Source of the DNA: Rippkaea orientalis PCC 8801
GTDB taxonomy: Bacteria; Cyanobacteriota; Cyanobacteriia; Cyanobacteriales; Microcystaceae
DNA: 64,000 bases
Assembly: GCF_000021805.1 (NCBI RefSeq)
Contig: NC_011726.1
Span: forward strand, 3,008,097-3,072,096
Direction: 5' to 3'
Shown: piece by piece, positions 56,791 to 64,000 of the stretch
Numbering within the stretch: position 1 is the first letter of the stretch
How the letters are laid out: every line of letters begins with the position of its first letter
Program-made: the position numbers and the translations under genes
The notes under the pieces: generated by a model
Databases searched by the model: none
Seen by the model: only the letters and a program-made list of their open reading frames with translations
What the model was told of the DNA's origin: nothing

Positions 56791-57695
56791 TTGTTTAATA
56801 AGATAACGATGTTTCCACAGACTATTTTACCTCAAGTTGCGGAGCGAACTGTTCCGAGGTCTCCTCGGAACCAGCACGCGCACCAAGCAGAGGAATTACT
56901 CTCCACTTTAAAAGAGTTAATGCCTACAATTTATCAAAAAGAAACCCTAGAATCTATTTTAGGATTATTGTTGGATGGACAAGGAAATGCAGTTCCTCAT
57001 CATTGTCAGACTAAATCAGAAAGTGCTATTAGTCGTTTTTTAAATCATTATAATTGGTCAACTCGTTCTCTAATAAAGACTATTCGTTCTTTTATTTTAA
57101 ATCTTATTTTATCCGAAAGAGGAAAAGGAAGAAAACCCATTTTACAAGTTATTCTAGATTTAACAACTCTTGAAAAAGTGGGTAAGTTTCCTCATCTGAA
57201 AGACTTGGTTAGGGTCTATAATCATAAGAAGGGTTTACACGCAAGATGTGAGTCTATCTACAGGGTTTAAATTTTCCAGTATTTGTCTCATGGGTATGGC
57301 TGAAACGTAATGGGAAACGAGTTAAACGATTTGTCATTTCAACGAAACCCATGAAGGAAAAAACTATCATTAGATGGGGAAAATATCGATGGCCAATAGA
57401 GGGTTTCTTTAAAACCGCAAAACATCAGTTTAGTCTTCACCGTTTTGGGCAAAAAACTTTATTAGGGGTTTATCGTTGGTTAATTCTTTCTTTCCTTTCT
57501 TATATGTTAGCCTACTGGGTCTATTTACACAATAGTAACTTTGATGATTTAGACTGGTATGATTCAGCCCAAAAAGCCTTAGTTTTGCTACTTCCTCACA
57601 TTTTACTCCTTTCTCTTCTCAAGAAGTTAAAGTTACTAAATCCCTGGTTTTATGAACACGGTTTGGAACTTTGTCTCGTCAGGTGCAAGATGTGA
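56791..57695 (+). pseudogene. Disrupted DDE transposase
   Basis: The N-terminal frame (to 57270) has SRFLNHYNWSTRSL and a DDE-type strand VILDLTTLEKVGKF. The C-terminal frame (from 57351) has RWGKYRWPIEGFFKTAKHQF with a catalytic-type glutamate, and QKTLLGVYRWL. The central catalytic section between them is missing and out of frame at about 57240-57350. A palindrome (56851-56871) near the start adds odd residues (TVPRSPRNQ). The transposase cannot be functional; the element would need help in trans. Confidence 0.8.
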
Positions 57696-57696
57696 G

Positions 57697-59867
57697 TTTA
57701 ATTTCTTTCTGCTCCCGTTCATCGTAATTATCAATGGCATCCTTGAGGTGGTGTCCGATACCGACATAATCCACCACAAAGCCCTTATCCTTATCTATTC
57801 CTCCGACTCGGTTGACACGGGCGATCGCTTGCAGAAGGTTATGGGACTGAATTACCTTATCTAAGTACATTACCTGCTCTACAGGGGCATCAAACCCTGT
57901 CAGCAGCATATTATTAACGATAACAATGCCCATGTCTCCCGTAATGCCTTCATCTTCTGCGTCAAAGGGCAGTTTAAAGCTTTTAATCGTGTTTTCGTGC
58001 TGTGTGGGGTTACTATGGGCTTTGAGGTGGGGTAAGTCGTTATGTCCCCCAGAAATGATCACATCGGTTTTCAGTTTCTTCAATACATCCAGGTTTAGCC
58101 CGTGGGGGTTGAACTGTTGCAGTTGGGTGATCGCTTCTACTAACGCTTCGTCTATATGTTGTTTGTACCGTACCGCAGCCTCGCGGGATGTAGCAACCAC
58201 TTGGGCTTTATAACCATTGGGAAAGATATGATCGAGATAATGCTGTACCATATCTTTTGCTTTGGCTGCAATGGTGGAATGGGCTTCTAGGTAGGCATCC
58301 CGTGAACCATAGCCTAAAATCTGTAATCGTTCTGATAGGTTATACTCGCTAAAAACGTCCTCAAAGGCGTTGTCCATCCCTTCCTTATCAGGGCTGCGTT
58401 GTGAGTTCGCCCTGTATAGACGATTTCTAGGGTCACTCCGTCCTCAATTGACTCACGCATGGTGTACTTATCGATATAGTCCCCGAAGACTTTTTCGGTT
58501 TTATCAATGGGGGTTCCTGTGTAGCCAATGCGAGAGGCGTAGGGGAGGGCTTTATCTAAGTTAGCCCCCAGTAAGGCATATTGTGATCGGTGTGCCTCAT
58601 CGGTCATGATCAAGATGTTACTACTGGGGTTTAACTCTGGGAAGGTTTCTTGCAAGTCTCGTTCTTGGAATTTGTGGATCATAGCCATGACGAGATCGGA
58701 GGAGTCACTGCGGAGGAGTCCCTTGAGTTTGGCGATACTATCGGCAGGTTTGACGGTAAAACCCACATTCTGCCCTGTTTCGGCGAGTTGCTGTTCTAGT
58801 TGGGTGCGATCGGTGATAAAGACGACTTTCCACTGGCAGAGGTTAGGATGACGGTACATGGCTCGTACCATAAACATCATAGTCAGGGACTTTCCTGAGC
58901 CTTGGGTATGCCAAATAATACCGCTTCGTTCCCTTGGTGTTTTCCCTTCTATAAGTCGTTCAACGGCTTTTTTAACTGCCCTAAACTGTTGGTAACGTCC
59001 CACGATTTTGATGGTTTTTCCCTTGTTGTTGACGGAGAATAGGGTAAAGTTGCGGATAATTTCTAATAGGTTCTCAGGGGCTAACATTCCCGCTACGAGT
59101 CGCTGCTGATCGTTGGGGGAACTGCTACCATGTTCTAAGTCGTCTAGGGTACGAGGATAGGGATCTGCCCAACGGTAAAAGTATTTTTCGGTGTGGGTGG
59201 TAATAGTCCCGAATTTTGCCTCATTGCGACAGGTTGCGACGATAAACTGGTTATAAAAGAATAGGGGTTGACTTCTTTCTCCTTTTGCCCCTCGTTGTTC
59301 ACTGTAGCGCAATAGTTGATCAATGGCTTCGGGGATGGGTTCTTTTACTTTAGGTGACTTACATTCGATGACGACGACGGGCAAACCGTTTAAAAAGAGG
59401 ACAATATCGGGGATGATGTGGTTTTCTGTGCCAAGAATGCGGACTTTAAACTGACAGACGGCAATAAAGCGGTTATTTTCTCGTTTTTCAAAGTCGATAA
59501 AGCGGACGGTGGGGCTTTTTTCTTCGGTGTTGCGGTTCTCGGAGACGCTGCTATTTTCTTGTAGGAGTTTAAAAATGTGGCGGTTATTTTCGAGTAAGTT
59601 GGTACTGGGGAAGTTAGCGGTGAGGTTTTTAACGGTTTCTTCTATTTGATCATCTTCTATCCAAGGGTTAATAACTTTAAGTTGTTCTCGTAATACTGGC
59701 AGCATCACTACTTCGGTAAAGCTTTCCCTAAAGGTTTGTTGAGGGGTTTGGGTTCTCTCTAAGTCTAATATTTCCCACCCTAAACCATACATTTGATCAA
59801 GCATCGGCTTTTCAACAGAGTTCCGTTCATCCATTTTGATAGGTTTAGGAGTTTTGTCGGTTTTCAT
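57697..59867 (-). pseudogene. hsdR: hsdR, N-terminal fragment with frameshift
   Basis: This is the R subunit of a type I restriction-modification system. The nuclease motif is PDIVLFLNGLPVVVIECKSP. SF2 helicase Walker A is WHTQGSGKSLTMM and the DEAH box ILIMTDEAHRSQY. Motif IV-VI follow, with LLQAIARVNRVGG. The frame breaks near 58388-58393: after GRTHNAAL the frame shifts, and reading continues DKEGMDNAFEDVFSEY in the other frame to 57697. ATG 59867 is the natural start. Total reassembled length over all fragments is about 1044 residues, as expected for HsdR. Confidence 0.92.
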
Positions 59868-60152
59868 GGGTTTAGCTTGCTAAAATGAAGGTTGTAGGGT
59901 GGGCAAAGTTTTTACTTTACAGGTAGTCTAGATAAATCTTTGATTTGCCCACCCTACCGTCTAGGACATAATATTATTATGTCCCTACAAATAAACCTTT
60001 GTAGGGATTTAACACTGTTAAATCCTCTTACCCATTGTCTCATAACTGAAATCTGATTGATATATAAACATTGAGTAATTCCCAAAATAATCATCGATTG
60101 CTTCTAATATAATAACTTTAACAGTTCCATCGTGTAGCGTTTTTTTGTTTGA
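59868..60152. other. Gap with repeat copy B and stacked hairpins
   Basis: Upstream of hsdR lie the palindromic repeat copy B (59894-59964), a hairpin with arms TCCCTACAAA / TTTGTAGGGA (59982-60007) and a second one GGATTTAACA / TGTTAAATCC at about 60005-60024. Together they look like small mobile palindromes. Any hsdR promoter would lie here. Confidence 0.55.
59894..59964. repeat. Dispersed palindromic repeat, copy B
   Basis: Near-identical to 32550-32621: starts GTAGGGTGGGCAAAGT and ends TTTGCCCACCCTACCGTCTAG, with a few substitutions and one gap. Both are intergenic. The 61179-61203 palindrome (GTAGGGTGGGCA / TGCCCACCTTAC) has the same arms with no spacer. Confidence 0.7.
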
Positions 60153-60494
60153 TTAAGTATTTAATGATTCTAGATGCTTTAAAATATGTTCTCTTAAATC
60201 ATCTAAATAATTTTCTACCACATCCCAAACCGTATTAAGGTCAATTCCTCCTAAATAATCGTGTACTAAGATATTCCTAAAACCCGAAATATTACGCCAG
60301 TCAACCTCTGGAATATTTGCCTTTAATTCTTCCGAAAGCCGTTGAGTTGATTCTGCTAAAGTTTGTAAACGTCTAATAATAGCATCGCTTATCATTGAAT
60401 TAGCTAAAAATTCCTCTTTGCCGCCTTGGGAATACTTCTTAATTTTATCAATACAGTCTAAAATGTATTCAAGATATACCCGATCTTCATTCAT
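60153..60494 (-). CDS. hepT: HepT-like toxin (DUF86), pair 1
   Basis: This 113-residue HEPN-domain RNase shows the catalytic motif RNILVHDYLGG (R-x4-H-x-Y). The N-terminal helix is EYILDCIDKIKKYSQGG. HepT is neutralised by MntA-catalysed AMPylation of the tyrosine in this motif (family knowledge). It overlaps the upstream mntA gene by 4 bases, so the two are coupled. Intact. Confidence 0.88.
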   Translation of the reverse strand: MNEDRVYLEYILDCIDKIKKYSQGGKEEFLANSMISDAIIRRLQTLAESTQRLSEELKANIPEVDWRNISGFRNILVHDYLGGIDLNTVWDVVENYLDDLREHILKHLESLNT

Positions 60495-60784
60495 AACTTA
60501 ATTGCCTCTTTTAAGACTCGCTCTTTAATTAGATGATTAAGGCTTTTTTCAGTGACTACATCCACTTTACACCCTAATAATTCCTCTAAATCAACTAATA
60601 ATCCACCAGGAAACCAAGGGGACGTTTTCGCTAAATCATAATCAATTAAAAAATCAATATCACTATTTTCATTTTCCTCACCTCTGGCAACAGACCCAAA
60701 TACACGCACATTAAAAGCACCATGTTTGGTAGCAATTTTTAGGATATCTTCTCGTTTGTTTTGTATTAGTTGTTTTAAGGTCAT
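60491..60784 (-). CDS. mntA: MntA-like nucleotidyltransferase antitoxin, pair 1
   Basis: This 97-residue minimal nucleotidyltransferase has GSVARGEENENSDIDFLID, the GSx10DxD signature, and a third acidic residue in CKVDVVTE. It AMPylates HepT. It is upstream of hepT on the same strand with a 4-base overlap. Intact motifs. Confidence 0.88.
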   Translation of the reverse strand: MTLKQLIQNKREDILKIATKHGAFNVRVFGSVARGEENENSDIDFLIDYDLAKTSPWFPGGLLVDLEELLGCKVDVVTEKSLNHLIKERVLKEAIKL

Positions 60785-60835
60785 AAAATAATATCTCTCC
60801 CGAAGGTTTTTAATAATTTAATTTAGGAAAAATAA

Positions 60836-61153
60836 TCATAGATAACCTTTTTGTTTTAAATGTTCAAGTTCAAGGTCTTCTTGAAATTCTGCGACATCAT
60901 AATGGACACAAATACCTCGCTGTGATAGTATTTTTTGCAGTTTAATCTGATTTATTCGTAATATTTCGCTTGCTTTTCCTAGACTAATTTCATCTTGCTC
61001 AAAAAGAGAAATAGTGGTTTCTAGCAATGTGTCAACGTTACTATCTTCTAACACAATAACTCGAATCGTTTTACCTTCCCATTCGTCAGAATATTCTGGG
61101 GGAATGGTAACAGTATTATTGTGAATAGTTGTTTTAAATTCAATGGCTTTCAT
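60836..61153 (-). CDS. UPF0175-like regulator/antitoxin with N-terminal extension
   Basis: This protein of about 105 residues starts at ATG 61153 (MKAIEFKTTIHNN). The N-terminal part NTVTIPPEYSDEWEGKTIRVIV resembles an AbrB-like or short beta hairpin fold. The C-terminal half (LFEQDEISLGKASEILRINQ, LQKILSQRGI) matches the UPF0175 helix-turn-helix type. Such proteins are typically antitoxins of PIN toxins. No toxin gene is adjacent downstream. Its first about 40 bases are repeated at 61869-61911. Confidence 0.6.
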   Translation of the reverse strand: MKAIEFKTTIHNNTVTIPPEYSDEWEGKTIRVIVLEDSNVDTLLETTISLFEQDEISLGKASEILRINQIKLQKILSQRGICVHYDVAEFQEDLELEHLKQKGYL

Positions 61154-61206
61154 GGCGTTACTTTTATAGGATAGTTTCGTAGGGTGGGCATTGCCCACCT
61201 TACAGT

Positions 61207-61611
61207 TTAATTAATGAGTTGGCTATTGATTTGTAACCATTTGGCTAGTTTTTGTATCTCCGTTTCTTGGGGGGTTTGGCTGGCTGCAAGTTCCCAAAAA
61301 TAAGCGGACGCATCCGTCTCTGAAGCTATTAATTCAATGCCATTGATAGCAAGAAAAGTATAAGCAGCAATCAGAGCAATTCTTTTGTTTCCATCAACAA
61401 AACAATGATTTTTTACTAATCCGTAACTATAAGCTGCCGCAAGTTCGTATAAGGTTGTCTTAGGACTATAATAATATAAATTTTTAGGCTTATTTAGGGT
61501 TGAGTCTAGTGCGCCTTCGTTGAGAATGCCAGGTTTACCCCCTGATTCTGCTAAAATTTCATTGTGAATTGCTACAATATCGCGTTTATCTAGCCAGTAA
61601 AGTTCATTCAT
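61207..61611 (-). CDS. doc: Doc/Fic-family death-on-curing toxin
   Basis: This 134-residue Fic-fold protein has the catalytic loop NHCFVDGNKRIALIA near residue 72. Doc toxins phosphorylate elongation factor EF-Tu; other Fic proteins AMPylate. YWLDKRDIVAIHNEI is the usual N-terminus. Translation is coupled to its upstream AbrB-type antitoxin (4-base overlap at 61608-61611). Active-site residues are intact. Confidence 0.9.
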   Translation of the reverse strand: MNELYWLDKRDIVAIHNEILAESGGKPGILNEGALDSTLNKPKNLYYYSPKTTLYELAAAYSYGLVKNHCFVDGNKRIALIAAYTFLAINGIELIASETDASAYFWELAASQTPQETEIQKLAKWLQINSQLIN

Positions 61612-61829
61612 TGTGCTAAATCAATCAAAGCATTACGATATTTTTTGATACCTTGTCTGGCGATTTGCATTTTTTTGGCAAACGCTGGATCAAAGACAGA
61701 AATTTCGTAACCATTGGGGGTTTTTGTAACATAAAGGGTGTCCCCATCATCAATATTTAGGTTATTTGCGATCTCTTCGGGAATGATGACGCTGAGGGAA
61801 TTGTTATGTTTTTTGACGTTAAGCTTCAT
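61608..61829 (-). CDS. AbrB/MazE-type antitoxin for the Doc toxin
   Basis: This 73-residue protein has a swapped-hairpin AbrB DNA-binding domain: VKKHNNSLSVIIPEEIANNL and IDDGDTLYVTKTPNGYEI. The C-terminal helix AKKMQIARQGIKKYRNALIDL would bind the toxin. It precedes doc with a 4-base overlap and autoregulates such operons (family knowledge). Confidence 0.85.
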   Translation of the reverse strand: MKLNVKKHNNSLSVIIPEEIANNLNIDDGDTLYVTKTPNGYEISVFDPAFAKKMQIARQGIKKYRNALIDLAQ

Positions 61830-61868
61830 GATAGTTTTTTAGTTCTATATTTCTATTTTACTGCTAAT

Positions 61869-61911
61869 AGTATTGTTGTGAATAGTTGTTTTAAATTCAA
61901 TGGCTTTCATT
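61869..61911. repeat. Partial duplicate of the UPF0175 gene start
   Basis: This stretch repeats 61111-61153, covering the first dozen codons of the UPF0175-like gene (TGTGAATAGTTGTTTTAAATT then CAATGGCTTTCAT), with few differences. It sits at the 3' end of the second hepT. It is a remnant of a former gene or of a recombination event. Confidence 0.65.
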
Positions 61912-62250
61912 AGGGTTTGAGTCCATTAGTAGGGGTTCAATTTGTCTTAGCAGTTGAGGAATTTCGTACTTAATTACATCCCAAACAATATCAAGATCAA
62001 CTTGATCGTATTCGTGGACAATTATATCGCGCATTCCTGCCAGACTTCGCCAAGGAATTTCTGGATGTTGTTGGCGAAATTCCATCGAAAGACGTTTCGT
62101 AGCTTCTCCAATAATTGTAATTTGATAGAGAATAGCTGCTAGTTTCTCATCGTTGGTAACTAGCTCAGTTTGCTCAATATCTCTCGAAAACCGAAGAATA
62201 CGGGCGGAAGCTCGTTCAATATCAATCAGGGATTCAATATCTCTTAGCAT
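61897..62250 (-). CDS. hepT: HepT-like toxin (DUF86), pair 2
   Basis: This 117-residue HEPN RNase carries the motif RDIIVHEYDQVD (R-x4-H-x-Y). DIERASARILRFSRDI and GEATKRLSMEFRQQ are family helices. It overlaps its mntA partner by 17 bases. Its 3' end runs into the duplicated UPF0175 start. It differs in sequence from pair 1, so the pairs were acquired separately or diverged long ago. Confidence 0.85.
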   Translation of the reverse strand: MLRDIESLIDIERASARILRFSRDIEQTELVTNDEKLAAILYQITIIGEATKRLSMEFRQQHPEIPWRSLAGMRDIIVHEYDQVDLDIVWDVIKYEIPQLLRQIEPLLMDSNPNESH

Positions 62251-62560
62251 AAATAATTTGGGCTGATTCTAGGATATTTTTACGACGCAACCAGTTTTCA
62301 CTGCGTTCTATGGCAGCTTTAACAATTAAGTCTATTTTACGCTCGAAAAGGGTTTGCAGTTCCTGACGCATTTGCAAGGTTTCAGTTAAACCACGCTTAA
62401 ATTTAGGGTCAAATGTAACTAATATATCAATATCACTATCAGGACGAAAATCATCCCGTAATACTGAACCAAATAGAGCAAATTCTGTAATATGCCAACG
62501 GCGACAAAAGTTCTCAATTTGTTCGGTTGATGGTTTGATTTTTGTTGTTGGTGTTTTCAT
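62234..62560 (-). CDS. mntA: MntA-like nucleotidyltransferase antitoxin, pair 2
   Basis: This 108-residue nucleotidyltransferase shows LFGSVLRDDFRPDSDIDILV (GSx10DxD), with a third acidic residue in ERKIDLIVK. An N-terminal segment IENFCRRWHITEF precedes it. It is the likely antitoxin of the adjoining hepT. Longer than pair 1's. Confidence 0.87.
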   Translation of the reverse strand: MKTPTTKIKPSTEQIENFCRRWHITEFALFGSVLRDDFRPDSDIDILVTFDPKFKRGLTETLQMRQELQTLFERKIDLIVKAAIERSENWLRRKNILESAQIIYAKRY

Positions 62561-62700
62561 GACAAACTCCAGTGATCTGATTCTAATCGGTTGAGGATAG
62601 TCTTAAATGCGATCGCTTCTATTTTAAGTTAAGATTAGGTTGAAAGAGCGATCGCTGTATCCCTTTTTCTGCCAATCTACATCTAGTAAGGTCTTAAATT

Positions 62701-62940
62701 ATGCAGATTAGCGAAGAAATTACCATTAAAGTTAGTTCCACGGTTGCTCAGGCTTATCAAAAGGCAACGGAACGTGAAAAGCAATCTCTGGCGACCCTTG
62801 TAAGCTTGTTTTTGGAACAGAATATTAACGAGGAATTGGATTTTTTGGGGCAACTGATGGATGAAATTAGTGATAGAGCCGTTTCTAGAGGGTTAACACC
62901 AGAAATTTTGGAGACAATTCTCAATGAAGAATCGGCCTAA
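62701..62940 (+). CDS. VapB-like antitoxin, probable
   Basis: This 79-residue acidic helical protein (EEITIKVSSTVAQAYQ, SLATLVSLFLEQN, DEISDRAVSRGLTPEILETIL) resembles antitoxins paired with PIN toxins in cyanobacteria. Its last 17 bases overlap the start of a vapC remnant. As no complete toxin remains, it is an orphan here. It is the only plus-strand gene in this cluster. Confidence 0.65.
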   Translation: MQISEEITIKVSSTVAQAYQKATEREKQSLATLVSLFLEQNINEELDFLGQLMDEISDRAVSRGLTPEILETILNEESA

Positions 62941-62980
62941 ATATGTATTAGATACAAATTCAATCTTTTTCTTTAAGTAA
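62924..62980 (+). pseudogene. vapC PIN-toxin remnant, 18 codons
   Basis: The frame encodes MKNRPKYVLDTNSIFFFK and then a stop. KYVLDTNSI is the classical N-terminus of PIN toxins. From about 62960 the sequence is the 3' end of hsdS on the other strand, so the toxin was cut there. It overlaps the antitoxin gene, as expected for a vapBC pair. Confidence 0.7.
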
Positions 62981-63676
62981 TTCTGTTACCCTAACTTTGC
63001 CAGTTAAAAGGTCTTGCATAAGGCCGATTTTTATGGATCTAAGTTTTGTTAGATTGGTCTGAGTTTTATGCAAAAAATTAGTACAAGATGATATCTTTTT
63101 AACTATTTTTTTCTGCTCAGTAATTTTTTTAGGAATAGCTAACAGAAGTCTACCTAAATTTGTAGGATTAACATTTGCCTGTTGAACTCCAATTGTCGCT
63201 AGTTGTTTAACACGAATTTGATTATTCTTATCATTTAACCAAAGATTCAAATACTCAGGATCTAACATTGCATTATCTGTAACAAGACGTACTAAATATG
63301 AAGCAAAAGAAACAACTTTATTAGAATCTCGATAAATAGCTGTTCTACCAACATAATCAACGCTGTTAGTCCGATTAAACAAAACATCACCCTTATTCAA
63401 TGTTAACTTTTTCGCATCATTACGTTCTGAGTATTTAATATCAGTAAAATCAACTTCACCATCTACTAAATTATTCATTCGCAAGACAGGAATTCCTTTG
63501 GGATCTTCACTTAAGCTAGTTGAAATACCATATCGCTTTTCAATGAGTAATTTATCAAGTAATTTAACCTCCCACTCAACAGGAATCCTACCTAAAACTG
63601 AATCCTTAAATTGATGGGTTTCTTCGCTGCGAATATTACCATTTTCATCAATACCTTTTGTTAGTAAATCCTGCAT
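62960..63676 (-). pseudogene. hsdS: hsdS, 3' half (specificity subunit, second TRD)
   Basis: This 238-residue piece starts in the central conserved region of HsdS (RLMQDLLTKGI, HQFKDSVLGRIPVEWEV). The second target-recognition domain follows (RYGISTSLSEDPKGIPVLRM, GDVLFNRTNS), then the distal conserved region (KKISSCTNFLHKTQTNL, GLMQDLLTGKVRV). The first TRD is missing because the ISL3-type element begins just upstream at about 63681. It could not define a normal bipartite recognition site by itself, although half-subunits can dimerise. Confidence 0.85.
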
Positions 63677-63680
63677 TAAT

Positions 63681-64000
63681 CGGTTCTACCGAACTTGTCA
63701 TGTAAAAATAAAAAATAAAACGTTAAACTTGCAACATAAAAATAAAATTTTTATGTTGTGTAACTGAAGACTGGAGTGCATTATAACACATTTTATGTTT
63801 AAATAGTAGTGAAATTAAAGACAATATTTAAACTGGAGTTATACTTATGCCATCAAATCCTCAACTAAATTTAATGACTAACCTGTTACAACTAGAAGGA
63901 GTGACAGTCATCAATTATCAGATAATAAAAGAGATAGGAATAGTTTTATCTGTAGAGAAAATAGAGCCAAATGCTACCTGTATTTACTGTGGTTCAAAAA
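63681..64000. mobile_element. ISL3-type insertion sequence, left part
   Basis: The hsdS frame stops at about 63681, where GGTTCTACCGAACTTGTCATG looks like an IS terminal repeat. A non-coding AT-rich stretch with GCAACATAAAAATAAAATTT and a transposase start at 63847 follow. The other end, the target duplication and hsdM lie beyond the window. Confidence 0.65.
63847..64000 (+). CDS. ISL3 family transposase, 5' part
   Basis: The visible 51 codons read MPSNPQLNLMTNLLQLEG, VTVINYQIIKEIGIVLSV, then NATCIYCGSK. This is typical of the ISL3 zinc-binding N-terminus (first CxxC present). The frame continues past the right edge. GGAG lies about 10 bases upstream of the ATG. Integrity cannot be judged. 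Confidence 0.75.
   Translation, partial: MPSNPQLNLMTNLLQLEGVTVINYQIIKEIGIVLSVEKIEPNATCIYCGSK

Larger units (their letters stand above)
56211..57696. mobile_element. DDE-transposase IS (1486 bp) with passenger gene
   Basis: Terminal inverted repeats are CTCACATCTTGCACC (56211-56225) and GGTGCAAGATGTGAG (57682-57696), perfectly complementary. They are flanked by TTTAA at 56206-56210 and 57697-57701. The element carries a disrupted transposase on the plus strand and an opposing small gene. It interrupts hsdR. The family is probably IS4-like in the broad sense; the 5-bp duplication does not decide it. Confidence 0.9.

Noticed and set aside
48000-64000. Search for a CRISPR array, Cas12k or tracrRNA
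   Set aside because: No regularly spaced 30-40 bp repeats and no RuvC-type Cas12k frame were found; the only RuvC protein is TnpB.

Overview
The window reads as a chromosome segment of a unicellular cyanobacterium of the Crocosphaera / Cyanothece / Rippkaea type (inference). The palindrome GCGATCGC (HIP1) recurs in coding DNA, for example at 2203-2210. The DNA is AT-rich, and the gene content is typically cyanobacterial: Tic22-like proteins, a tig-clpP-clpX block divergent from asd-dapA-rnj, a VKOR-thioredoxin fusion, CobD, Uma2 proteins and heptameric repeats. No rRNA and no CRISPR array were seen. One tRNA is present, tRNA-Leu(CAG).

Positions 1-40359 are mostly ordinary backbone. They hold two Tic22-like paralogues, prmC, an NfeD-flotillin-flotillin operon, an alpha/beta hydrolase, and tig-clpP-clpX facing asd-dapA-rnj. 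Next come VKOR, a J-domain protein and a surface-glycan cluster with a GT4, a 1177-residue methyltransferase-GT2-GT4 fusion and another methyltransferase. A 12-repeat propeller protein, cobD and HU, a KefB-type antiporter, lipA, a hicB-hicA pair, an HdrB-like protein, acyP, a TPR lipoprotein, an RlpA-like protein, murA, tRNA-Leu and an rRNA/tRNA methyltransferase follow.

Positions 40413-47860 are a Tn7-like transposon graveyard. A first remnant has a recognisable left end, a gutted tnsB and a tnsC-like gene whose two Walker motifs are both substituted. It is followed by a tight three-gene operon (DUF262 protein, AAA ATPase of the DUF3696 type, unknown protein) that looks like a defence module. 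The third gene is cut by the left end of a second element. That element encodes TnsB, TnsC and TniQ of the type V-K CRISPR-associated transposon (CAST) kind. Its tnsB is broken by a 7-bp tandem duplication, and tnsC and tniQ are fused by an internal deletion.

Positions 47968-64000 hold a ruined type I restriction-modification locus on the minus strand: YgjP-like peptidase, hsdR and the 3' half of hsdS. Between hsdS and hsdR lies a toxin-antitoxin cluster with two MntA-HepT pairs, AbrB-Doc, a UPF0175 protein and a vapBC remnant. hsdR is interrupted twice. One insertion is a 1486-bp IS with a passenger gene and a 5-bp target duplication. The other is an IS605-type tnpB element that itself contains two identical 2609-bp group II introns placed head to tail. 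Removing all insertions on paper restores hsdR in frame across both junctions, leaving one frameshift, and restores the TnpB C-terminus. hsdS is cut by an ISL3-type element that runs off the right edge. Because V-K CASTs carry cargo between tniQ and cas12k, this whole right part could be CAST cargo with cas12k beyond base 64000 (inference).
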